This document shows positions 22,693-33,751 of a stretch of DNA of 64,000 nucleotides, in pieces. The notes under the pieces are model-generated. The model saw nothing but the letters and a program-made list of their open reading frames with translations. It made no database searches and was not told where the DNA came from. This stretch comes from Voacanga thouarsii (Eukaryota; Streptophyta; Magnoliopsida; Gentianales; Apocynaceae). The translations under genes and the position numbers were made by a program. Each line of letters starts with the position of its first letter. Positions within the stretch are counted from its first letter, which is position 1. The stretch spans positions 2,603,058 through 2,667,057 of the forward strand of contig JANUWF010002421.1 of NCBI GenBank assembly GCA_026120185.1, given 5' to 3'.

Positions 22693-23964
22693 TGAAGTTT
22701 TAAAGTAGAAAACAAAGCATGCAACAGAAGCAAAAATTAAACAAATTGAAGAACAAGAAAAATCCCGAACGGAGCCGGCGTCAGTCCCGCTCTGTATGAA
22801 TTCCGAGGTAAAAAAACTTAACCTTTTCTTCTTGTTCTCAAGGTTAGCTGGACCGGAATGTGTGGAACTGAGGTAGGTGCATTGGTGGAAACCTCTGGTG
22901 TGATTCCTGCAAGCTACCTACTCCGTCTGTGCATGTAGATGAACGCCAATCTCTTGATCTTCCAGTATATGGCCTGCATAATCCTGTTTGGTGAACAACT
23001 TACAAGGTTAAGGAATATATTTTCGAGAGAGAAAGAGAGAGGGGGTTGTGTCGTTCTTTTTCCACTAGAGAAGAAGCAGTCCCAAAAAATAATGTACTTC
23101 TCTATTCTCCTGTTTAACCTAAATAAAAATCCTAGGTTAAACTGGACTGGCCTATTGGACTCTTAGTTTAGCCTTTTGGACTAAATTAATTATTCTAATT
23201 AGAACTAAATAAATGGCCTAATAAATAATTAATTTTCCAGCTCAAATAAACTAGTCCAATTAACAAGCCCATATTCGTTTAGTACCAGGTCAATCATTAA
23301 TTATTCAAACTGGGCTAAAACCCTGAACAATTAATTAACCCACCAAACTAAATTAATTAATTCTCTCTCTCTATGAACTTTTATTTTATTCTAGCCCAAT
23401 ACTTAAATCAGACTACTTAAATAAAATAAATTCTATTTAATTTAATTTAAGACCAATTCCTTAGCCTGTATTTAATTAGGACTCATGGTCTATACTGGGG
23501 ACCAAAAGACACACCGTCTTGGATACTAAAATGACAAAAATACCCTTGCCATATAAATAGCTGTATTTTGCATTTTAATTATTTCCTAATATCACTATAA
23601 GGAAATATTGACCCCAATGACAATGCTGCATTAGCAAAGTTTACAGGTGTAATAACTAAAACACCCATCTATACATCACTATATATTTAGAGAGGAAGAA
23701 ATGTACTAACACCTCTCTAAATAACATCTACCATCCTTAGGCTTCTAGTCTAATGATCAATGACTTTCTGGATTATTTCTGCTTTCCAAGGGAGCTGCCT
23801 TAAAGCAAATATCTAACTCATGTTTCCCAGGGCCCTGGATATTTAGATCATTCAGACAACCACAAGGGGCAATATAGTATAGAAACTATCTTGTACAAGT
23901 CTGTTTTAACTGACTAGTCACATATACCCAACATGCGTGCATATTGGTCCTACAATAGAACCTC
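22693..23964 (-). repeat. 5' LTR of E3, left part (U5 side)
   Basis: Matches the left LTR from 15330 to about 16637. It is cut at 23964 by G1; the last five bases, ACCTC, are one copy of the G1 target duplication. Confidence 0.9.
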
Positions 23965-26900
23965 TGTAACACCCCGCTACCTAGGCCCGCCAGGGCCAGG
24001 ATGTCGCCCCGTCCAAAGGACAACGGGTCTTTATAACTAGTACACACAAATATAATAGCGGAAATAAAATGATACTTCAACTTAAAATTTATTACAACCC
24101 AAAAGAAATAATAATAAATCCAAGAATACTCAAAACAAATCCATAATAAAAATTCATCCGTTCTCAGCTCTCCCAACGTTACACAAAATAAATCCTCAGA
24201 AAATTCTTCCAAAGCAGACAATATATAGCTACTCATGCCCACAGCAGGATGGACCTGAAATCATGATAAAATGGTGGTGAGACAGAAATATCAGTAAGTC
24301 CGAGTGTGCTTGGGGTGTTTAGTGAAAACAGTTCGTGGATGCAAAGTGTGAAACCTTTATAAGAGAAATACTGGCAAGCAATAATATTAGTAAAAAAGAA
24401 GAGTGGCGTTTTGGCTTTTCCAGCCATACATAAGTAATAAAATCAACCACTCGAAAGAAAGGGATATGGGTTACCACACGTTGGGCCCCATAACCGGTCA
24501 GAATGCCGACACTTTGTGCAGACTGACAAAAGTAGGTGATCGACCTACTGGGTAAGAAACTTCTCCTTCTCTATACCCAAACAACAACCGGGTGTCCATT
24601 TCGGCAAACCACAGTCACTTGACTGAAAACAAACTGCTAGCTCGGACCGGCATGACTCACTGGACTGACATCTTATCCGGGAAGGACTCACCCCTCAGAG
24701 GTGGCCACCTACTGAGAGACTTACCCTAACCCTTCAAAGACTAGTCCTAGTAGTCCACCCTTATTGAGTACTCAATGACCTTTCCCACGTGGGATAAAAT
24801 GAACAAAACACTGTTCCACATGAAAATGGCAATTTATGGGTTTTCCAAAGTCCTTAACAAAATCAGTTTTAGAAAGAGTTTGAGTTTGAGTAAAACTGCT
24901 CATTGACTTTTAAATAATTCAAATGTTTGAAATAAGAAAGGATTTAACCCTCAATTGCCTTTACATAAATGAGTGTCCATGCACTCTACACTTGGCTTGC
25001 CATAATAAATATTTTGCATCAAACAGGTTTTATGCAGGAGCTTACCTGATTCTTGCTCACAATAACAAGGTCTCCAACGGCAGACCTAACCCCACATGGG
25101 CAAATACAAATCACAATCAATTTCAAGCCACAACCTACTTCCCTAATTTTAAATCGACTCAACTTACTACTACCATGATCCTAGTGTCCTAAGCTTTAAG
25201 GTTAAACAATAAGTAAATAGGTTTAAGAGTTGAACCTAGCACAATTATTTAAAATAATTAATGGTTTGGGAAATAAATTTAATAAGTTGAAATCTTAAAT
25301 CTTGTTAGGGAAAATTTAGAGTTTATTTGACCAAGAGTTCTAGGTAGTATTAAATAAAATATTTATTTATTAATAATTTAGTTAGAAAATAATTGGTAGC
25401 TAAAATTAGTTGAAAATAAATTTAATGAGTCTCACTTGAACAATATTAAATAAATTCTTAAGGAGTTTTGATTAGAAGATAATAGTTAAATTTTTAGTAA
25501 TATATATTCTACTAATTGTAATTATTTTCATAAAGGCTTTAATTGATCTCATTATATTAAGTAATATATACATATATATATATTATTTTTCTAGCAAAAA
25601 TCATTATTTGTTTGACTAAAATATCCTTTATATATATGACAATCCAAATCTACCATTCCTAGGGGGGTTTTTTTTTTCGAAAATACTAAGAGAAATTATT
25701 GTATTAAATATTTTATTCATGAAGTAAAAATTTGTTTGGAGACAACTAGATCATGATCCAATTCCTATGGCTAACCACAATCAATACATACACAATCCTT
25801 TAATTCATCAAATCATCTAAATCATGCATACAAGCATAGATCTCAATTTATCAACACATGATCTAACCCCTACTAGCATAAATATGATCATGACCTCAAT
25901 ATTAATCCATCATGAACATAAACTCTATTCACCAAAGGTGACATAATCTCTAGCATATTCATCACATATACTACTTATGACATGCATCAACCTCAAATCA
26001 TCATATAATCATCCAAGACAATCCTTCCATGCATAAATCTCATCTCCTTGACAATCATACATATTTTCATACTTCAATCTCAACAATATATATATATATA
26101 TATATAGTCAAATCCTATCACCATCCACCTATTATCATTATCACCCTAGAGACATGCTTCTAGAGTTTAAAAGAATGATTGATGGTACTTACCTGGTTGA
26201 TGAATGCCTTGAAGGAGTTTAGAGTAGATCTCAACTCCTAGGTGTCTAACTTTGTCCAAAGGAGATGGCGAGAGCATGATTATGGGGAAGAAGTCATCCG
26301 GCCAAGGGAGAGGAGTTTCGGCCGTGAGAAAGAGAGAGGGAGAGAGAGAAGAAGAGATCATTAGTATGTTTATTCACATAGGTTCTCACTAGAGATCATG
26401 TTTGGAGAAGATGAAGTTGATAGAGTAAATTTACCTTGAAGATGTTCTTGTCCTTCACAAAAATTTATGCTTTTGATCCGAAGTAGCAAGATGATTTGAG
26501 GAATTTGGTGTTAATAATGGTGTAGATGGACTCACAGCAGTGAGTAGGTCAAATCTAGAAGTTTTTGAGAGGATTTGAGATGGTTTGGAGGGGTATTAAG
26601 TGTAGGGAAGAGGTAGGTGTTCTTGGTGTAGTGTGTGTGTTCTTGGAGATTGAGAGATTTCGAGAGGTGGTTCTTGTGCAGCTACCGAATTTTTGTGAGG
26701 GATAGGGCTGGCCGAATTTCTGTAGGGTTTAGGGAGTTGTTTCCCTTATTTGGAAGATAAAATGAAGGATTAGTTGTTACAATCCTTGGAGAATATTTTT
26801 AGGAAGTGAATTTGGAAACTAAATATTCTTGGATATCTTGATAATTTGGAGAGCTTTGAAGGTCTCCTATGGCCGATTGGTTGAGCAGCTTTTCTGAGGA

Positions 26901-28295
26901 ATTAAAGCTGATTCAAGGTGTCTTATGGTGGCCTAAACTAAGGTGCACAATGATGAAGAAGATGTCTAGTCATTTGAGTAAGATATTATGGAAGGTTGCT
27001 GAACAAGGATGGCTGGAATTTTGGAAACCAATCAAGCTAAATTGCAGGGATTTGTTGGAGAGATTTTCAGACAGCCATTGCTGAATTTCATGTAGAAGTT
27101 TGACAGAAACAATGGAGCTATGTTAATGGAGGTTTAAGGAAGGTTTTGACAGATTAAGGTTGGTGTTTCGGCCAGAAGAAAAATAGGTAACAAAGCTAGA
27201 AATTTGGACTGCCCAGCATTTCGCTGAACAGGAATTTTTCTGGGCAGATTTTCGGCTGCCACTTCCAGCCAATTTGCAGCGAGTTTTGAAGGGAATTTTA
27301 GGGGTATTCAAGGCAGGTTTCCAGCCTTCTTCATGAAGGAAAAACATGGCTAAGGTACTGAACAAGATCTGAAAGAAAACAGCTTGGTTTTGGACTCTCA
27401 AAACTGTTTTTCGTACAGGAATTTTTTCCTGTTTTGCTCCAGCTTTGAGCAGTCCGAAATTGGTCAAGAATTTTCAGGTTTCAAACTGATCCTAAAGATT
27501 ATTTTTTTGGTAGCATTTGGGGGGAATGTTAGCTAAAAATTTCGACATTTTGAAGGTACAACAAGCTAGAAAATTTCAGCTCATGCCATGAAGAAAGATG
27601 AACTAGTCTAGAGTGAAATTTCAGCAAGTTTACTAGAGGGATTTTTCCCCTTGGAATTTCCCACCATTCTTCCACATTTTTCAGACCATGAGAAGCCTTT
27701 TACTAGGGCATTTTGATCCCACAAGATCACAGTATTTTTCTGAAATTTCTGGAAAGAAAATGGATAGAACATCTTGATCAAACTAAGAAGTTGAAACCTA
27801 AGGAAAACCAAAGATCAAGGGAACAAGAATTCCCTTTAGGAAATTCGAGTAGGGCAAAAGAGTGGAATGAGAATACTCCTAGCATGTCTCTCTTAGGACA
27901 TCATCCATACCTTACTCTAAGTTCCTAAGACCAAAATTTCCTCCACTAAGCAAAAATAAAATTTAATCTAGCTAAAGCTTCTATGATGGAATTTGAACCC
28001 AAGACCTCAAGAATTAATTCCAAAGCTCTAACCACTACACCACAACAACTCTTGTTGATATTTTCACTAGAAAATTATTTTGTATTCAATCCACAGGCTA
28101 TTTCCCTATTTTCACCTCGGGCAAAAATTACCATCTTGCCCCTCTCACACAATACTCACCAACAAGATTTCAAGATAATAAAACCCGAATCCAAAACACA
28201 TAAAAATCATATGAAAATATATTTAACCATGAAATAAAATATGATATGCATCCCAACCCCCTTACTCTAAGGTTAGTTTTGACTGGGGTTTCACA
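23965..28295 (-). repeat. 3' LTR of G1
   Basis: The minus strand begins TGTGAAACCCCAGTC at 28295 and ends GGGGTGTTACA at 23965. The 4331 bp length is exceptional. It contains an (AT)n run near 26085-26106, a (GA)n run near 26330-26350, and a tRNA-like segment at 27983-28050. A 114-codon sense frame at 27123-27467 is shared with the other LTR but is not supported as a gene. Confidence 0.92.
27983..28050 (-). repeat. tRNA-like / SINE-head-like sequence inside the G1 LTR
   Basis: On the minus strand there is an A-box-like TAGTGGTTAGAGC (28025-28037) and, 24 bases downstream, a B-box-like GGGTTCAAATTCC (27988-28000). The T-arm can pair TGGG with TCCA around the loop TTCAAAT. The anticodon arm is poor, so this is a pseudo-tRNA or tRNA-derived SINE head rather than a functional tRNA. 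The other LTR keeps only the A-box half. Confidence 0.5.
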
Positions 28296-28311
28296 TCCTC
28301 CCCTCCTTAGA
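28296..28311 (-). other. Polypurine tract of G1
   Basis: Minus strand TCTAAGGAGGGGAGGA directly before the LTR start TGTGAAACC. It lies 30 bases after the pol stop at 28342. Confidence 0.88.
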
Positions 28312-28341
28312 AGAATTTTGTCCCGAAATTCAAGCATACCT

Positions 28342-29640
28342 TTATTTCAGCTCGGGATACTTCCGCTTAACCCATTCTTCTGATTCCCATATGGAATCCT
28401 GCGTGCCATGGTGCTCCCACTGAATCTTAACCATCGGTATCTGCTTATTTCGCAGGGTTTTGACACTGCGGTCCAATATCCGCACAAGCTTCTCCACGTT
28501 GCTTAGATCTGGCTATAACACCAACGGCTCATCATTCAATACATGACTGGGATCCGCATTATACTTATTCAATTGTGACACATGGAACACATCGTGGATT
28601 CCCGTCAACCCTTCCGACAAGTCTAATCGGTAAGCTACTGGTCCAATCCTTTCCTTAATGAGGAATGGCCCCAAATACCTCGGATTCAACTTTCCGCCTT
28701 TCGGATGCTTCAATATTCCCCTATTCGGAGTCAGCTTCAGAAATACGCGATCCCCAACTTGAAATTCTAGATCCCTTCGCCAATTGTCCGCATAGCTCTT
28801 CTGTCGGCTTTGAGCCGCCTTTAACCTTTCCCGAATCAGTTTCATTTTATCCAACATTTCTTGGACACAGACCTCTCCGGTTTTAATCATATGACCATCT
28901 TCCGTTCAACTCCAATACAACGGTACCTGACACTTGCGCCCATACAAAGCCTCATATGGTGCCATCCCAATTGAGGCTTAGTAGCTATTATTATACGATA
29001 GCTCGGCATACGGCACACACTCGATCCACTTATCCCTGAAATCCAGGACACAGGCTCTCAACATATCTTCTAATATTTGGATCACCCTTTTTGATTGCCC
29101 ATCAGTCTGCGGTTGTGCTGTCGTACTAAATTTCAAATTCGATCCCATCGCCTCCTGGAACTTTTCCTAAAAACGAGAAGTAAACCTCGGGTCTTGGTCG
29201 GATACTATGCTCGAAGGTACTCCATGAAGTCGGACTATCTCTCGAATATAAGTCTGAGCCAGCTTCTCCATGGAGTCCCTCACATTTACCGGTATGAAAT
29301 GGGCCGACTTGGTCAATCAATCCACCACTACCCATATGGCATCCTTCTGAGTCTTTGACATGGGGAGTCCGGTGACAAAGTCCATAGTCACCTTTTCCCA
29401 CTTCCATTCCGGCACAGGCAATGGTTGCAATAGTCCTGCTGACTTCTTATACTCCGCTTTAACTTTCTGGCAGGTGAGACAGGTCGAAACATACTTGACC
29501 ATATCTCGCTTCAGTCCGGGCCACCAATAAGCTCTCTTCAAATCCTGATACATTTTGGCCTCCCCCGGATGAATGGCGTACTTGCTCTTGTGTGCCTCCT
29601 CCAAAATTCTGTCTTCAATTGCGGCTCCCCGGGTACACAC
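28342..29640 (-). pseudogene. Integrase and chromodomain-like tail of G1
   Basis: The H2C2 zinc region has KYAIHPGEAKMYQDL ... YVSTCLTCQKVKAEY. Core: VTMDFVTGLP (Asp), [12 protein letters not shown] (Asp), and QTDGQSKRVIQILEDML. The last block normally has QSER, exactly 35 residues after the second Asp; the Glu is Lys here (codon 29089-29091, G-to-A), so integrase is inactive. Downstream are GDRVFLKLTPNRG and YLGPFLIKERIGPVAYRLDL, then the tail VRILDRSVKTLRNKQIPMVK, IQWEHH and WESEEWVKRKYPEL, a chromodomain-like motif of Tekay/Del elements. Stops at about 28510, 28890, 28979, 29168 and 29316 interrupt the frame. Confidence 0.9.
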
Positions 29641-31100
29641 AATCGATCTCTGAAATGGAAAATTCCCGCTTCATCTTGACGGAATTCACTGTCTGGTCGC
29701 TTAAGCTCCTTATCCTTGAATATTTGAAACTTGGCGTTGCTTCGCTGAGCCTCCACTATTTCTTACTTCAAATCCGGCACCAACTTCAAGTTGCTGATGA
29801 CAATTCTTTTGTCTCGCACTTCTGCCCTTCTGTCCAATACGTCCTGAACTACTTGCATTTCCTGTACCTTCAGTCTGGCCATTCCAACTTTTATGCTCAG
29901 GGCGTCCGCCACAACGTTGGCCTTCTCGGGATGGTAGTTGATCGGGCAGCGGTATTCCTCCAAGAATTCCATCCACCTTCGCTACCACAAGTTCAGATCC
30001 TTTTGGGTGAAGATATACTTCAGATTCTTATGGTTGGTGAACACCTCATATTCGGCTCCATACAAGTAGTGTCGCCATTTCTTTAGGGCGAACACTATTG
30101 CTGCCAGCTCCAGATCATGAGTGGAGTAGTTCACTTCATGAGGTCGCAACTTCCAAAATGCATAAGCAATCACTTTTCTGTCTTGCATCAACACCGCCCC
30201 CAGTCCTTCATTCGAAGCGTCGGTGTACAGCGCATAAGGTTTGCCTTCCTCTGGTAGACTTAATACCGGTGCTGTCATCAGTCTCTTCTTCAATTCTTGG
30301 AAACTTTTCTCGCATTTTTCATTCCACACAAACGGAACATCCTTCCTCAACAAACGGGTCATTGGCAATGCGAGTGTCGAGAATCCCTTGATAAACCTTT
30401 GGTAGTACCCCGCCAACCCTAAGAAACTCCGGATCTCAGTAATATTCTCCGGCTGCTTCCAGTCTGCTACCGCTTCAACCTTGGCCGGATCTACCTTAAT
30501 ACCCTCCTTGGTCACCACATGACCAAGGAATGCCACACTGTCTAACCAGAATTCACACTTGCTAAACTTCGCGTACAGCTTGTGCTCCCGCAGTTTCTCC
30601 AGCACGAGCCTCAAATGCTCTGCATGCTCCTCCGGACTCTTGGAGTATATCAAAATATCGTCGATAAAGACCACCACAAACTTATCTAGATAGGGTCGGA
30701 ATACTCGGTGCATCAGGTCCATGAATACTACTGGAGCGTTAGTTACCCCGAACGGAATCACCACGAACTCGTAATGTCCATAGCGGGTGTTAAAGGCTGT
30801 TTTGGGAATATCGTCTTCTCTTATCCGCACCTAGTAGTAACCTTGCCTCAGATCCAACTTAGAATAGCAACTAGATCCTTGCAGCTGATCAAACAGCTCG
30901 TCAATCAGTGGGAGGGGGTACTTGTTCTTAATCGTCAAATTGTTCAGCCCTCGGTAGTCGATGCATAGCCTCAAGGTCCCGTCCTTCTTCTTCACAAATA
31001 GTACAGGCGCTCCCCAAGGTGACGTGCTGGGTTGAATGAAACCTTGACCCACCAACTCCTCTAACTGCTCCTTCAATTCCTTCAATTCTGTTGGTGCCAT
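29641..31100 (-). pseudogene. Reverse transcriptase and RNase H of G1
   Basis: RT blocks: [89 protein letters not shown] (30657-30668) followed by ILIYSKS, and FLGHVV. RNase [19 protein letters not shown], then [20 protein letters not shown]. Catalytic residues look intact. Stops at 30831-30834 (YY-stop-VR, expected Gln), at about 29980 and at 29760-29762 break it. A frameshift at about 29590-29640 shifts the integrase to another frame. Confidence 0.92.
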
Positions 31101-31720
31101 TCGGTATGGAGTCCGTGATACTGGTTCAGCCCCCGGAATTAAGTTGATAGTGAATTCCACCTCTCGGTCGGGAGGTAGAGAGTCAAGCTCCGCCGGGAAC
31201 ACATCGGAAAAGTCCCTCACCACTTCGGTGTCCTCCAGAGTGCACTGGTCCTTCGGCTTGTTTATCACGTAAGCCAGATAACCTTGACAACCTTGCCTCA
31301 ACAATTTCCGGGCCTTAGCCCCCGCAATCAAGTACTTCAGCTCTTTCACTCTCTTGCCATTAAATTCTAACACATCATAACCCGGCCTGACGAACTGAAT
31401 TGACTTATTTTTACAGTCTACCCTAGCCCCATGTTTGGCTAACCAGTCCATCCCTAAAATCAAGTCATATTCTTCAATGTCTAACACAATCAAATCTTCC
31501 TCTAGGTTTTCTCTCCCTACTTTAATATTACAATCCTTCACATACCGATCCGCTTGCACCATTTTCCCCAAAGGTGTGCTTATTTCTAAAATGAAGGGTA
31601 GCTCCACTCCATCCCAACCCAAATAACAATCACACAACTTGTTTATATATGAATGAGTAGACCCAGAATCAATCAAAGCATTAACGGAACGTCCTTAAAT
31701 AGTGAACGTACCTTCTACCA
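31101..31720 (-). pseudogene. Protease of G1
   Basis: Retropepsin with the active-site motif [12 protein letters not shown] (D-S-G intact) and a second conserved block [18 protein letters not shown]. It is open from 31676 into RT except for the TAG near 30831. Just upstream, TFTI-stop-GRSVN at about 31697 replaces a sense codon. It would cleave the polyprotein; the domain itself looks intact. Confidence 0.88.
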
Positions 31721-32898
31721 CTGCTGTATCGGCCCCAACTTCCTCTCTGTTGAGCGCGAATACCTTGGCCTTCACTTGCGACTTTGGTGCTCTACTCCCG
31801 GATGCTCCAGTGGCGTTGGCTCGGTTGGGCACCGGGTTCTGAGCCGGGTTTCCTTGCCCGACCCGATGCAACTTGGGGCAGGTGCTCCTCAGATGGTTTG
31901 GGTCACCGCAATGATAGCATTTTCTATCTCCGCCCTTGGACCAACAGTTTCTCTCGGTGTGGCCCTTCGTCCCACACTACCTGCACGATGGGAGATTCGG
32001 TGCAGGTCCAGTTGGTGCTGTCTGGGCCTGCTTTCCCCGGTTCTGCCATTGATGATTGGCAGGGCACTTGTGGGGTTGCGGCCTCGGGAAATGTTCCTGC
32101 CGCTGTGCTGGTGGTTGGAAAGGCTTAGCCGCCATCCTGCTGCGGTCCTCATTCTCCATGCGAGTAGTCGCGTCCATAGCCCCCGAGTAAGTTGTCGGTG
32201 GAATTGGTGCAAATGCTCTCCTCAGCTCCGGTCTTAGCCCTTTGACGAACTGCCTCATCCTATTCTGCTCGGTATCCACCAATCTTCGGTAGTATTTAGA
32301 AAATTGCATGAATCGCGCCGCACATTGAGCCACTAACTTGCTCCCCAACCTCAGATTCTGAAATTCGTCCTCCCGCTTCTCCACAATCCACTGTGGGATG
32401 TACTCAGCCCTGAATGCTTCAACGAAGTTGGACCATGGCCATTCTTGCTAATCCACCACCCAGTCCTCTTGGACCCGCTGCCACCATGCCCGAGCTAGCC
32501 CTCTCAATCGAAAAGCTGCAAACTTAACCATCCGCTCCTCCAAGTACTGGAGCATTGCGAAAATGTCCTCCATTTGCTTGACCTATTGTTCGGCCTTCTG
32601 ATCTTGTTCAGCTTCACCCATAAAGATGGGCGGTTGGAATTTCAAGAACTTCTCTCGCCTCGTCTTCCCCTCTAGGGTTCCTCCGCTCGGCCAAAGTCTG
32701 AAGAAGCTCGGCCACCTTACCGAGTGTTTGGCCCATTGACACATCAGCCGGGGCATCCGTCCCCATTCCCATCTCAGGATCACTTCGTCCATTACCCAGA
32801 TTGGGTGATTGCATCTGCTCAGTTTCAACTTCCGGTGCTACATGGTCTGCCTCCGGAATCCTTCTGGCTGAAGAAGCTGCACGATGCTTAGGTGCCAT
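31721..32898 (-). pseudogene. gag: gag of G1 (frameshifted)
   Basis: Starts at an ATG 32896-32898 (MAPKHRAASSARR), then an acidic Met/Gly-rich N-terminus. A frameshift at about 32650 joins to FLKFQPPIFMGEAEQDQKAE. The retrotransposon gag domain follows (LEERMVKFAAFRLRGLARAW, FVEAFRAEYIPQWI, LGSKLVAQCAARFMQFSKYY, FVKGLRPELRRAF). Near the C-terminus are two CCHC knuckles: the first, around 31940-31985, has a TAG inside; the second, CYHCGDPNHLRSTC, is intact. Stops near 32582 and 32448 also interrupt it. Confidence 0.88.
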
Positions 32899-33155
32899 TC
32901 TAAACCATACCCCAGATGTCAAGTAAATGCACTCAAGCATCAAATCATTTTAGTTGTGCATATATGCATGGTTAAGTGTGAGTAGAAAGAAATCATATGC
33001 AAACTTATTTAAAGGATTGCTCATAATCTTGATTTCAAAATTGACTTGCATAAATCCAAAATTGTGAACAGAACATAGAATTGAAAATCTTTGACAAACT
33101 AGTTCTCGAAAGGCAGTAATTAAATAATCATCCAAGCAAAATAACTCCTAACTCT

Positions 33156-33653
33156 CTAATCCTCATCCGAACCCTCATCATCGGCCTCATACAACCAACC
33201 TCTAGTGTTCTTGGAAAAATCCACCCCATCCCCGATAGCAAATCCCTCTATTGGTTCCTTCCCAAGGCGCCTAGAGCTCTCACCAGGCTCAAATCGGCTA
33301 AAGAAAGGGATGAATGAAGGCCTAGGTGGAGACTCATAGTCTATCTCCCCCGAGTCATCACTATCTGCTGCTAAATCCATCTTAGGATTAGGAGGGTGGG
33401 GTTCAGGCTCCACTATCATCACCTCATCCTCACTGTCAGAGCTTATGTCTATCACCGGGATTGGAGGTGGCTCTAGGATCTGGACCTCGTCCTCACTGCT
33501 ATCCTCCATAAGGTTAATCTCATCATCACTGTTATCCACCATAGGGACAACTGGCTGAGGGGCGGGCTGGGGAACTGGAAGGTCCTCCTAGTCTAGATAG
33601 TAAGGTAGGTGCTACTGCTACCCTTTCCTTACTGCCCTAAGCAGTCTAACCAT
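33156..33653 (-). pseudogene. Acidic extra ORF in the G1 leader with SIM-like motifs
   Basis: A frame of 165 codons between the PBS and gag, starting at ATG 33651-33653 (MVRLLRAVRKG). Three TAG stops fall at codons 12, 14 and 22. From Met-38 (33542) 128 codons are open. After a Pro/Gln-rich stretch come two repeats of the type SSEDEVQILEP and SDSEDEVMIVEP. Between them lies PVIDISSDSEDE (VID at 33447-33455), which has the form of a SUMO-interacting motif: a hydrophobic core followed by Ser/Asp/Glu. The C-terminal half has PFFSRFEPGESSRRLG and ends in an acidic GSDED tail. I do not know its family. Its composition, far from random in this AT-rich DNA, suggests past coding. Confidence 0.6.
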
Positions 33654-33737
33654 CCTACAGCATTAACAAGATAGGTTAGCTAAGATTTAAACTTAAATAA
33701 ATAAAACATATATCATCAATATTTATCTATAACCTAG
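33654..33737 (-). other. Short untranslated leader of G1
   Basis: Only 84 bases separate the PBS from the ATG of the extra ORF; no other feature seen. Confidence 0.5.
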
Positions 33738-33749
33738 GCTCTGATACCA
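33738..33749 (-). other. Primer binding site of G1 (tRNA-iMet)
   Basis: Minus strand TGGTATCAGAGC, two bases from the 5' LTR that starts at 33752. Confidence 0.92.
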
Positions 33750-33751
33750 CT

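Noticed and set aside
27123..27467. 114-codon frame in the sense strand of the G1 LTR, also present at 36834-37250
   Set aside because: Similarity between the two LTRs is expected from their common origin and is no evidence for coding. No family is recognisable, and position in the LTR argues against a protein.
29592..32237. Plus-strand frames of up to 194 codons over the G1 pol region
   Set aside because: They are shadows of the minus-strand gag-pol reading, which shows all the conserved motifs.
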